The notes beneath the pieces were generated by a model. That model made no database searches, was not told the DNA's origin, and saw only the letters and a list, made by a program, of their open reading frames with translations. Positions 34,143-42,357 of a DNA stretch of 64,000 nucleotides are shown here, piece by piece (the stretch's first letter is position 1; each line of letters begins with the position of its first letter). Source of the DNA: Halobacterium zhouii (lineage in GTDB: Archaea > Halobacteriota > Halobacteria > Halobacteriales > Halobacteriaceae); contig NZ_CP089593.1 in assembly GCF_021249405.1 (NCBI RefSeq), positions 1,922,001 to 1,986,000 on the forward strand, written 5' to 3'. A program made the translations under genes and the position numbers.

Positions 34143-35033
34143 ATGGTTCGAGTCGTCGCCGCCGGTCACGTCAACTGGGACGTCACGCTGCGCGTGGAGG
34201 CGCTCCCGGAACCCGACGGCGAAGCCCAACTCGTCTCCCAGCGCCGCTCGGGCGGCGGGAGTGCGGCGAACGTCGCGTGCGCGCTCGCCGGCTTCGGCGC
34301 CGACCCGGGGCTCGTCGGCAGCGTCGGAGACGACGAGAACGGCCTGCTCGCGCGCCGGGAACTCGACGGCGCGGGCGTCGACCTGCGCGGCCTCCGAGTC
34401 GTCGAGGACGCCGAGACGAGCGTGAAATACCTCCTCGTCGCGAACGACGGCGAGGTGATGGTGCTCGGGAACGACGGCGCGAACGAGGCCGTCACGCCCG
34501 AGACCGTGGACGGCGACTACGTGGCGTCCGCCGACCACCTCCACCTCACCAGCCAGCGCCCGGACACCGCCGCACACCTCGCGGAACTCGCCGCCGACGC
34601 CGGCGCGACCGTCTCCTTCGACCCGGGGCGCCGACTCGGCGAACGCGACTTCTCGGAAGCACTCGCCCGCGCCGACGTCGTCTTCGTCAACGACCGCGAG
34701 GCCGCTTCGGTCATCGACGGCGACGAGTCCTACGCCGAGTCCGGCCACAGCGACCGCGTCGTCGTGGTGAAACACGGCGCGGACGGCGCGACCGTCCACA
34801 CGCCAGAGGGTTCCTACGACCACCCGGGGTTCGGCGTCGACCCCATCGACACGACGGGCGCGGGCGACGCGTTCGCCGCCGGGTTCGTCTCCGTGCTCCT
34901 CGACCACGACGCCGACTACGAGCGCGCCCTGGAGTTCGCGAACGCCTGCGGCGCGCTCGCCGCCCGCGAGGAGGGCGCGCGAACGGCGCCGACGCGCGCC
35001 GACGTCGAGGTGTTCCTGGACGAGCAGTTCTGA
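34143..35033 (+). CDS. PfkB-family carbohydrate/nucleoside kinase
   Basis: 296 residues, ribokinase fold. Substrate-site GGGSAANVACALAGFG and the ATP/anion-hole motif DTTGAGDAFAAGF near the C-terminus are intact, so it should be active. Substrate could be ribose, a nucleoside or ribose-1-phosphate. The neighbourhood with ribose-1,5-bisphosphate isomerase favours ribose-1-phosphate kinase, the step that would make the isomerase's substrate; this is an inference. Confidence 0.9.
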   Translation: MVRVVAAGHVNWDVTLRVEALPEPDGEAQLVSQRRSGGGSAANVACALAGFGADPGLVGSVGDDENGLLARRELDGAGVDLRGLRVVEDAETSVKYLLVANDGEVMVLGNDGANEAVTPETVDGDYVASADHLHLTSQRPDTAAHLAELAADAGATVSFDPGRRLGERDFSEALARADVVFVNDREAASVIDGDESYAESGHSDRVVVVKHGADGATVHTPEGSYDHPGFGVDPIDTTGAGDAFAAGFVSVLLDHDADYERALEFANACGALAAREEGARTAPTRADVEVFLDEQF

Positions 35034-35081
35034 GGCGACTCACCCCCTCGTTCTAACCCGCTGTACCGCGTACTACCGGGC

Positions 35082-36011
35082 ATGCAACTGTTCGCCGCGT
35101 ACCCCGACCGCGTGCTCGTCTACGACGGCGACGCGCTCCGCACCGACTTCGAGGGCGACGTGCAGTGTCTCGACGCCGGACCACCTGGCGTGTTCTGCGG
35201 GACGTCCGAGGGCGTCTATCGACGTGCGGACGACGACAGTGGGTGGACGCGCGCCGCGGACATCGGTGACGTGACCGCGCTCGCCGTGGACGCGACTGGC
35301 GTCTGGGCGGGCACCGGCCCGAGCGCCGTCTACCGGAGCGACGACGGCGAGACGTTCGCGGAGCGCCCGGGCCTCACTGACCTCCCGTCAGAGGATTCGT
35401 GGGCGTTCCCGCCGCGGCCCTCCACCCACCACGTGCGCTGGCTCGAACCGACGAAAGAACGCCTCTACGTCGCCGTCGAGGCGGGCGCGCTCGTCCGGAC
35501 AGGGGACGGCGGCGCGACGTGGCAGGACCGCGTTTCCTCCGGTCCGTACGACACCCATTCGATGGCCACGCACCCCGACCACCCGAACCTCGCGTACTCT
35601 GCCGCCGGCGACGGCTTCTACGTCACCGAGGACGGCGGCGACTCCTGGCACACCGAGGAAACCGGCCTCGACCGTACGTACTGCTGGAGCGTCGTCTGCG
35701 ACCCCGGCGACCCGGAGCGACTGCTGCTCTCGGCCGCCTTCGGCGCGCGGAGCGCACACACCGCGAGCAGCGCGGACAGCGCCGCGTTCCGTCGCGTCGA
35801 CGGCGAGTGGGAGCGCTGCGAGGAGTTGCCCGGCGGCGAGGGCGTGCTCGCGCCCGTGTTCACCACCGCGAACGACCCCGGCGAGGCGTACGCCGCGACG
35901 AACCACGGCCTCTACCGCACCGACGACTGGGGCGCGTCCTTCGAGCAACTTCCCGGCGAGTGGCCGGGTGCGCTCGAGTCCGAGCGGGCGACCGGACTGG
36001 TCGTCCGTTGA
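35082..36011 (+). CDS. BNR-repeat beta-propeller protein
   Basis: 309 residues. Asp-box-like repeats are visible: YRSDDGETFAE, VRTGDGGATWQD, YVTEDGGDSWHTEE and YRTDDWGASFEQ. They mark blades of a sialidase/photosystem-stability-factor type propeller. There is no signal peptide, so it is probably cytoplasmic, and no sialidase catalytic triad is evident. Related genes in haloarchaea are called glycosyl hydrolase or BNR proteins without known activity. Confidence 0.87.
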   Translation: MQLFAAYPDRVLVYDGDALRTDFEGDVQCLDAGPPGVFCGTSEGVYRRADDDSGWTRAADIGDVTALAVDATGVWAGTGPSAVYRSDDGETFAERPGLTDLPSEDSWAFPPRPSTHHVRWLEPTKERLYVAVEAGALVRTGDGGATWQDRVSSGPYDTHSMATHPDHPNLAYSAAGDGFYVTEDGGDSWHTEETGLDRTYCWSVVCDPGDPERLLLSAAFGARSAHTASSADSAAFRRVDGEWERCEELPGGEGVLAPVFTTANDPGEAYAATNHGLYRTDDWGASFEQLPGEWPGALESERATGLVVR

Positions 36012-36098
36012 ACGGGAGGTCGTTCGGTGAGCAAGAGGTCGTCCGATGAGCGAGGGGCGTCGCGCGATGGGGGACGGCGCAGAGCCGCCGAACACCGG

Positions 36099-36542
36099 TC
36101 AGTCGCGTTCCACGACGTGACGAATGGTGGCCTCGTTCACGTAATACAGCGACCGGACGGGAACGCCGTCCGCGCTCTTCTCCGGGGTTCCGTAGGAGTA
36201 CGCCCCGTCGACCGCCACGTACAGACCGCCGTCGCTCCGATTCAACACAGTCACGTTCACCGGCTTGACGTACCCCAGTTCGAAGTACGTGATCTCGCTC
36301 TCGTTCCGGAGTTGGTTCTGCAGGCGGGCTTCCTCGTACGCCACGGCGACCTGCTTCGCGGTTTCGTTAGTCAGGTCGTCCGGCGGGTCGGGGTACGTCG
36401 CTGTCGGGACCGTCGTGGGTTCGGCGGTTGGCGTCGACGAGGACGATTGGTCGCCGGAACTGTCAGCGAGCGGGACACCCATACAGCCCGCTGTGACGAG
36501 GAGAGCTACGATGGCGAACGAAACGATGGAGAGACGAGTCAT
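36099..36542 (-). CDS. Small lipoprotein
   Basis: 147 residues; hydrophobic signal MTRLSIVSFAIVALLVTAGC with lipobox TAGC. A Ser/Thr/Pro-rich linker (about 25-55) precedes a compact domain. No family recognised; Sec-type export is likely because the twin arginine is absent. It is divergent from nurA. Confidence 0.82.
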   Translation of the reverse strand: MTRLSIVSFAIVALLVTAGCMGVPLADSSGDQSSSSTPTAEPTTVPTATYPDPPDDLTNETAKQVAVAYEEARLQNQLRNESEITYFELGYVKPVNVTVLNRSDGGLYVAVDGAYSYGTPEKSADGVPVRSLYYVNEATIRHVVERD

Positions 36543-36628
36543 ACCGTGTCATTTTCGCAGCCCTACAGATAGTTCCACCCACCAACACACCGGCGGGCTA
36601 TTTGGTTCTCGCCCGACCAGACCACCCC

Positions 36629-37915
36629 ATGACCCTCGACCCCGTCCACTTCGACGGCATCGCGTCGCTCGCGCGGCGCATCCGCACCGACGTGGACACC
36701 GAGGAACACCGCGACATCGCCGAGGAGACGTGGCGGGAGTTCCTCGACCCGCTGTACGGCGACGGCGACGTGGTGCTCGAACCCCTCGACGAGCAGTCCC
36801 GGAGGGCCGCGCCCCTCGAGGAACTCGCGCTCCAGGAGCGCCCGTTCGACACCGCCCACGGCCTCGACTCGGGCACCATCAACCCGCGGACATTCAAGAA
36901 CGGACTCGTACTCGACCTCGCGCAGGCGGCGATGAGCGCAACGCCGTCAGAGTTGGACCTGCACCGCTCGCGCACCGTCATCACGAGCGTGCACTCGAAC
37001 GACGCGAGCGTCGACCACTCGACGGACTGGACGAAGTGGGACGCGGGCTACAGCAGGGGCCGCATCGTCCACACCGCACCGCTCGCGCGCGACCAAGAGC
37101 GCGTCGTCCACGGCCTCTCGCTGTACCTCGCGGAGAGCCACCACGCGCTCGAGCACGCCGACCGCGTCGAGGACCTGCTCGTGCTCGACGGCCCGCTCTA
37201 CCCGAAGGGCCTCGTGCAGTGGCTCGATAGGCACGCCAGCCTCGCGGACCTCGTCACGGAGGACGAACTCGTCGGCGAGGTACTGGAGAACTACATGCGT
37301 CTCGTGGAGCGCTTCGTCGAGAAGGACGTGCCTCTCGCCGGGTTCGTGAAGAGTCCCGCGAGCCAGGCGCTCGTGCAGGCGCTCGGTGACCGCGGCCGGC
37401 CGACGCCGTGGGCGAGCGACGCGGCGTTCTTCTCCCAGGTTCTGGAACGCCGGGAGTTCGAGGAGGGGGAGTACGAGCGCCTCACGGACGAGTTGACGTG
37501 GACGAACTGGTTCACGTCGACGCTCGGCGCGGACGGCGTGTTCGCCGACGGAGCAGGGCTGAGTTCCGCGGGTGATCAGACGGAGTCCGATGACAACGAC
37601 GAACCCGGCGTCGACCGGGAACTCGACGCGAGCGCGTACGAGGTGGCGTTCTTCGTGCTGTACGACCCGCGAACCGACCTCGTACACAAGGTCGAACTAC
37701 CCCGAGCGTTCGCCGAAGACGCCGACGTTCGGGAGGCCGTCGAGCGCTACGTCACGAGCCAGGTGGCCGCCGAGGCTGGGCCGCCGAAACCCGTGGGGAA
37801 GGCCGACGAGCTCGCGCGCATCGACGCCGCCGAGAAGCGCGAACTCGTGCGCAAACTCGAGGAGTCCTTCGACAGCCGCGAGGACCAGAACTACGACGAC
37901 GAGCGCTGGGGGTAG
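36629..37915 (+). CDS. nurA: NurA-domain 5'-3' nuclease
   Basis: 428 residues. NurA resects DNA ends together with the HerA helicase and Mre11-Rad50. HGLDSGTINPRTFKNGLVLDLAQAA corresponds to the N-terminal strand holding the first catalytic acid, LLVLDGPLYPKGLV to a second, and ALVQALGDRGRP to a conserved helix. The ATG at 36629 was taken over GTG/ATG at 36602, with TATA-like CTATTTGG at -28. The last codons run into a 26-bp tandem array (37886-38015) and the stop lies in its second unit. herA is 4.4 kb downstream rather than adjacent. Confidence 0.88.
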   Translation: MTLDPVHFDGIASLARRIRTDVDTEEHRDIAEETWREFLDPLYGDGDVVLEPLDEQSRRAAPLEELALQERPFDTAHGLDSGTINPRTFKNGLVLDLAQAAMSATPSELDLHRSRTVITSVHSNDASVDHSTDWTKWDAGYSRGRIVHTAPLARDQERVVHGLSLYLAESHHALEHADRVEDLLVLDGPLYPKGLVQWLDRHASLADLVTEDELVGEVLENYMRLVERFVEKDVPLAGFVKSPASQALVQALGDRGRPTPWASDAAFFSQVLERREFEEGEYERLTDELTWTNWFTSTLGADGVFADGAGLSSAGDQTESDDNDEPGVDRELDASAYEVAFFVLYDPRTDLVHKVELPRAFAEDADVREAVERYVTSQVAAEAGPPKPVGKADELARIDAAEKRELVRKLEESFDSREDQNYDDERWG

Positions 37916-38015
37916 GCTGGGGCGACACCGCTGGGCGTAGACTGCGAACGACGAACACTGGACGTAGACTACGGCGCCGAACACGGGGCACAGACTACGA
38001 CGACGAGCGCTGGCA
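37886..38015. repeat. Degenerate 26-bp tandem repeat spanning the nurA stop
   Basis: Five units start at 37886, 37912, 37938, 37964 and 37990, each opening (G/C)(T/A)(A/G)G(A/G)CT. The first and last share 19 identical bases (37891-37909 and 37995-38013). As 26 is not a multiple of 3, each unit shifts frame. Confidence 0.85.
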
Positions 38016-38061
38016 GCAAGGCGACGCGGAACGGCGTTTCGTAGCCAGAGACTACTCGCTC

Positions 38062-38070
38062 ACTTTTAAA
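38062..38070 (+). promoter_or_regulatory. TATA box of the ABC transporter operon
   Basis: CTTTTAAAC is centred 29 nt upstream of the ATG at 38096; a strong archaeal TATA match giving a leaderless mRNA. Confidence 0.6.
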
Positions 38071-38095
38071 CGACCGGACGTGTGAGTTCTCGATA

Positions 38096-38848
38096 ATGAC
38101 CGACCGCGCCATCGAGAGCCGCGATCTCACGAAGCGCTACGGCGATACGACCGCCGTGGAGCGACTCAATCTCGCCATCCCCCAGGGGGCCGTCTACGGC
38201 TTCCTCGGGCCGAACGGGGCCGGGAAGACGACGACGATGCGGATGCTCACGACGCTCGTGAAACCGACAGACGGCACCGCCACCGTCGCCGGCGCGGACG
38301 TCGCCGACCGCGACGCTGTCGTCGGTAACATCGGTTTCCTCCCGGAGGAACCGCCGCTGCACGCCGAATTGACCGGGCGCGAACAACTTCGCTACGTCGC
38401 AGGCCTGCGTGACATCCCCGAGGCGGAAGCCGAGACCCGCATCGACGAGTTGCTCGCGCGGTTCTCGCTCTCCAGTGACGCCGACAAGCGCATCTCCGCG
38501 TACTCGAAGGGGATGAAACAGAAGGTCGGCATCATCCAGGCGATACTCCACGACCCTGACGTACTCTTCCTCGACGAACCCACGTCGGGGCTCGACCCGC
38601 GGGCCGCGCGCACCGTCCGGGACACTATCGCCGACCTGGCCGACGACGCCTCCACTGTCTTCCTCTCCACGCACATCCTCCCCGTCGTCGACGAACTCGC
38701 GGACACCGTCGGTGTGCTGTACGACGGCCAGCTCGTCACCGAGGGAGCACCCGAGCACCTCAAGGAACGCGCCGAAACGGGCGAAGAGCGCACGCTCGAA
38801 GACGTCTTCCTCGAGGTCACCGGCGGCATCGACGCCGAGGAGGCCTGA
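38096..38848 (+). CDS. ABC transporter ATP-binding protein
   Basis: 250 residues. Walker A GPNGAGKTT, Q-loop region IGFLPEEPPLH, signature YSKGMKQKVG, Walker B VLFLDEPTSGLDP and switch histidine STHILP are all present. Type matches export/DRA-family ATPases. The stop is immediately followed (1 nt) by the ATG of the permease gene, so the pair forms one exporter. Substrate unknown. Confidence 0.95.
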   Translation: MTDRAIESRDLTKRYGDTTAVERLNLAIPQGAVYGFLGPNGAGKTTTMRMLTTLVKPTDGTATVAGADVADRDAVVGNIGFLPEEPPLHAELTGREQLRYVAGLRDIPEAEAETRIDELLARFSLSSDADKRISAYSKGMKQKVGIIQAILHDPDVLFLDEPTSGLDPRAARTVRDTIADLADDASTVFLSTHILPVVDELADTVGVLYDGQLVTEGAPEHLKERAETGEERTLEDVFLEVTGGIDAEEA

Positions 38849-38849
38849 G

Positions 38850-40469
38850 ATGTCTGCGTTCCCCGACGCCGACCACGCGTACGCCATCGCGCGCAACGTC
38901 GTCGTGCGCGGCTGGCGGAAGACCGTCGAGAAGAGCACCGTCCAGATAGTGGCGCTCGCCGTCGCCATCCTGTTCGGTGTCGTGTTCACCGGCGCCGCCG
39001 CGTTCGGCGCGTACTACGCGGGCCAGACGTTCGTCGAAGACCCGGCCAGTGGCGCCGACGTCATCGGACTCGTTCCCGCCGGCCTCGCCACCTTCACGGT
39101 ATTCCTCACCGCGTACATGACCGCCATTCAGATCGGCGACATCGACAACCGGGACGGCTACCTCACTACGGTTCCCGCTCGCGACCTCGTCGGCGGCCTG
39201 CTCGTCTCGGGCTACCTCCGCGTCGGCGGCTTCTTCGCCGCGCCCCTGCTCGTCGCCAGCGTGGCGTTCGGCGTCGGCGCGCAGTCCCCGCTCGCCGCCG
39301 CGTTCGCCGCAGTCGGCGTGCTCGCGCTCACCGTCACCTCGTTCCTCGTCGGCTACCCGGTCGGCGTCGGCCTCGCCTACCTCTTCGGCCGCTCCGCGAT
39401 GGTCGAGCGGTACAAGACCGCCATCGGCGTGCTCGCGTTCGCCGCGTACTTCGGACTCATCGTCACGAACACGCTCGGCGAACTCTTCGAACCGGTCGTG
39501 GAGGCGGCCCGGGCGTCACCCGTCGGCTGGTACGCCGACCTCGCGCTCCTCCCGGTCTCCTCGGCCGCGAGCGCGCTCCAGGCCGCCGGCGTGCTCGTCG
39601 GTTCGGTCGCCGTCTCCGCACTCGGCGTGCTCGCGAGCGTCCGACTCTCCGAACGACGGTGGTACGCCGACGCCGTCGACACGGACGAACGCCACACCGA
39701 CTCCGTCGCGGGCGGCCGCCTCGACTCTCTGCTCGGCCGCCGGACCGCGTGGGTCGCGCGCAAGAGCTGGCTGCGCGCCCGCCGCGCCCCCATCAAACTC
39801 ATCTACGTCGCGTACCCCGCGTTCGTGCTCATCACACCGATTCAGGCGAGCGTCCAGGCCGGCCACGTCACCACCACGCTCGCCACGAGCGTGGCGCTGT
39901 ACGGCGCGTGGATGACCGGCGCGGCGTTCACGCTCAACCCGCTCGGCGACGAGGGCGCGGTGCTCCCCGTCACCGTCACCACTGGAATCACCGGCCGTCA
40001 GTTCGTCGGCGGACTCGTCACCGCGAGCGCCCTCCTCGGCACCCCCGTCACGGTCGTCGTCGCCGGCGCGCTCGCCGTTCTCAGCCCGCTCGAACCGGTC
40101 GCGCTCGCGTGCACCGTCGCCGCCGCCGCCGTCCTCCCTCCGCTCGCCAGCGCTGTCGCCGTCGGCATCGGCGCTTCGTTCCCGAAGTACGAGGCCACAA
40201 CCATGGGACGGAGCCGGGAGGTCGTCGTTCCGTCCACGTGGGCGTTCGTCATCTACACCATCGTCTTCCTCGTCACCGCCGGCGTCGCGACCGGCGCGCA
40301 GGAACCCGCGGTCGCAGGCTTGCTCACTGACGTCGCCGGCGTCGGCACCGCCGTCGTGCACGTCGCCGGCTTCCTCGTTGGCGTCACGCTCGCGGGCATC
40401 GCCGCCGCCGTCGCGGTGAGCACCGCTGTCCAGGCGTTCGACGAGTACACGAGTGACGGCAATGTGTGA
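38850..40469 (+). CDS. ABC transporter permease
   Basis: 539 residues with about twelve hydrophobic helices in two blocks separated by a soluble loop (about 260-300). It is the membrane partner of the ATPase directly upstream. The frame extends 46 codons into the ATPase gene, but that part is antisense-like Ser/Arg-rich shadow; ATG 38850 (MSAFPDADHAY) is taken. No family motif reveals the substrate. Confidence 0.9.
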   Translation: MSAFPDADHAYAIARNVVVRGWRKTVEKSTVQIVALAVAILFGVVFTGAAAFGAYYAGQTFVEDPASGADVIGLVPAGLATFTVFLTAYMTAIQIGDIDNRDGYLTTVPARDLVGGLLVSGYLRVGGFFAAPLLVASVAFGVGAQSPLAAAFAAVGVLALTVTSFLVGYPVGVGLAYLFGRSAMVERYKTAIGVLAFAAYFGLIVTNTLGELFEPVVEAARASPVGWYADLALLPVSSAASALQAAGVLVGSVAVSALGVLASVRLSERRWYADAVDTDERHTDSVAGGRLDSLLGRRTAWVARKSWLRARRAPIKLIYVAYPAFVLITPIQASVQAGHVTTTLATSVALYGAWMTGAAFTLNPLGDEGAVLPVTVTTGITGRQFVGGLVTASALLGTPVTVVVAGALAVLSPLEPVALACTVAAAAVLPPLASAVAVGIGASFPKYEATTMGRSREVVVPSTWAFVIYTIVFLVTAGVATGAQEPAVAGLLTDVAGVGTAVVHVAGFLVGVTLAGIAAAVAVSTAVQAFDEYTSDGNV

Positions 40470-40559
40470 CCCAGGCAGTAGTTGCTAGCGTGAGTTCGTT
40501 GTTCAGGTGGAGCACTGGTCAGTGTGTTCCAGAGAAGTCGTCGAAACCCCGGGTGGCGG

Positions 40560-40895
40560 TTACTGCTGGGTCGCCACGGAGTTGATTCCGCTCTGGACCC
40601 AGTACCAGGAGATGATTCCGAAGAAGAGGAACAACAGGAAGACGGGCATCGCGTCTTTGTCCGTCGCAGGCTCTGCGGCTTCGGATATCTGCCAGAACGC
40701 GATGATGTTCGCCAGGGGGATGATGGCCAGAATGGGCGTCAGATTCTGGTCCGTTCCCCGATCGAGCTTCTTCGCTGTCTTGTACGTCCAGTACAGCGGG
40801 TACAGGCCCAGCGTGAGAACTGTGAGCACAACCTGTAGGAGAAGTGAACTCTCCGAGAACGCTGATGGGTCCGTAATTTGTGGTGTTTCAGACAT
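40560..40895 (-). CDS. DUF4234-like small membrane protein
   Basis: 111 residues with three hydrophobic helices; TLGLYPLYWTYKTAKKLD is the DUF4234 signature (short loop with YWxYK). The start at 40895 (MSETPQITD) is backed by a TATA box at 40921-40930. Codon use is a little AT-richer than neighbours. Function unknown. Confidence 0.85.
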   Translation of the reverse strand: MSETPQITDPSAFSESSLLLQVVLTVLTLGLYPLYWTYKTAKKLDRGTDQNLTPILAIIPLANIIAFWQISEAAEPATDKDAMPVFLLFLFFGIISWYWVQSGINSVATQQ

Positions 40896-40920
40896 ACAGA
40901 CTGACGTGAATCTCTCCCCG

Positions 40921-40930
40921 TATATAATTA
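40921..40930 (-). promoter_or_regulatory. TATA box of the DUF4234-like gene
   Basis: TAATTATATA on the minus strand, centred 30 nt upstream of the ATG at 40895. The best TATA match in the window. Confidence 0.6.
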
Positions 40931-41027
40931 TCTCATAGGAAATGTAAACGGTAGTGAACGGAAATTCGTTCGCGGCGGTGGACAAAGAAACTGCGGCCGG
41001 AACTGCTGTAGAAGAACCGCCTCGGCG

Positions 41028-41393
41028 TCAGGAGTGCGCCGAAGACGCGTCTTCGGCCTCGTGCTCGCGCACGACCTCGATCTCGACGTCCTCCTCGTCG
41101 ACGCCGATGCGCGCGAACTGCGTGCGAACGTGCTCCCGGGCGGCGGTGAGCGCCTGGTCCTTCGTGTCGAAGCCACGCGGCATCGGCGACTCGAAGGCCA
41201 CGTTCACCTCCTGGCCGTCGACTCGCTGGACGCTCCCCCCGCTGTCCACGGCGTAGAACTCGTCGCACACCCACACGTAGGGGGCCGCCTCGTCGGGCGC
41301 GCCCTTGAACGACGGCGACTCCTCGCCGCGCTCGTACAGCGTCCCCGTCAAGGTCGTCCCGGCCGCAGAACCTCGCACAAGCAACATGCTCAT
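41028..41393 (-). CDS. Conserved haloarchaeal protein of unknown function
   Basis: 121 residues from MSMLLVRGSAAG. A beta-rich first half (TGTLYERGEESPSF; APYVWVCDEFYAVDSGG) is followed by a helix-strand end (KDQALTAAREHVRTQFARIG). The acidic composition and conserved look indicate a real gene. An ATG two codons later (41387) is also possible. Function unknown. Confidence 0.8.
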   Translation of the reverse strand: MSMLLVRGSAAGTTLTGTLYERGEESPSFKGAPDEAAPYVWVCDEFYAVDSGGSVQRVDGQEVNVAFESPMPRGFDTKDQALTAAREHVRTQFARIGVDEEDVEIEVVREHEAEDASSAHS

Positions 41394-41466
41394 CGATACG
41401 ACCGGCCGGGGGATAAACGCCGTGGCAAGGCAGGGCGACAATCGGTTGCAACTACCGACGGGTCAC

Positions 41467-42276
41467 TCACTCGATCGTTGCGAGCAGGTCGTCGCGTACT
41501 GACTCGGTCGTCGCCGCGACGTAGACGCCGTCCCCAGGTCGAGCGATAGACGCGCCGGCCTCGGCCGCGAGGAGTTCGCCGACGTGCTGTTCCTCGTCGT
41601 CCGGGTAGAAACACACCATCCCGTCGAGGCGACCGCGCGCCAGCGCCCCCCAGTGCACGCACGGCGACCAACTCTCGACGACGCGCTTGGTCGCGCCCGC
41701 GAGCGCCGACTGCATCGTCACCGCCTCGTCCATCCGGTCGTCGAGTTTCACGTCGTGACCGATCACGAACCCCACAGTGGCCTTCGCAGTCGGTACGCCG
41801 CCGTCCGCGGTCACCGGTTCGCCGTTGAGTGTGACTCCCTCGCCGCGACGAGCGACGTACAGGTCGTCGGTGACGGGAACGTAGACGCAGCCGACCACCG
41901 GCCCGTCGTCGTCCGCGAGGCCGGTTTCATCGGCCTCGTCATTCCGTGGGCGGCCTCCGTCGCCCACGAGCACCGCGGCGGCCGTGGCGAACGACGGCAG
42001 TCCGGAGACGAAGTTGTTCGTACCATCCAGCGGGTCGACGACCCACTGGTAGTCGCCGCCTGTCGAAACGTCCCCTGACTCCTCGGCGTACACCGCGTGG
42101 TCCGGACAGGACTCCTCGATGACGGCCAACATCCGTTCCTCGGACGCGCGGTCTGCCGCCGCCTTCACGTCGTGTCGGGCGAACTCGGCGTCGACGTCCG
42201 CGTCGAACCGGTCACGGAGGTGGCGACCACCCGCGAGACACGCTCGAACCGCCGTGTCCTCTATCCTGGAGAGCAT
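41467..42276 (-). CDS. Inositol-monophosphatase/FBPase-family phosphatase
   Basis: 269 residues. The IMPase metal site is clear: AEESGD (first Glu), WVVDPLDGTNNF (DPLDGT motif) and a C-terminal WGALARGRLDG. In archaea such enzymes hydrolyse inositol-1-phosphate, fructose-1,6-bisphosphate or NADP-type substrates. A role in sugar bisphosphate metabolism is possible but no specificity marker is visible. Start at 42276 chosen; an ATG seven codons upstream exists. Confidence 0.92.
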   Translation of the reverse strand: MLSRIEDTAVRACLAGGRHLRDRFDADVDAEFARHDVKAAADRASEERMLAVIEESCPDHAVYAEESGDVSTGGDYQWVVDPLDGTNNFVSGLPSFATAAAVLVGDGGRPRNDEADETGLADDDGPVVGCVYVPVTDDLYVARRGEGVTLNGEPVTADGGVPTAKATVGFVIGHDVKLDDRMDEAVTMQSALAGATKRVVESWSPCVHWGALARGRLDGMVCFYPDDEEQHVGELLAAEAGASIARPGDGVYVAATTESVRDDLLATIE

Positions 42277-42357
42277 CGGCGGAAGCCGAACGACCACCGC
42301 CTAAGGCGTTCCGATTCGAGGGGAAAGGCGTTTGTTACCGGAACGTGACGCCATCCT

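Noticed and set aside
32639..35056. 805-codon Arg-rich plus-strand ORF
   Set aside because: Runs through the isomerase, DUF63 and kinase genes in another frame; composition is Arg-rich, unlike acidic haloarchaeal proteins.
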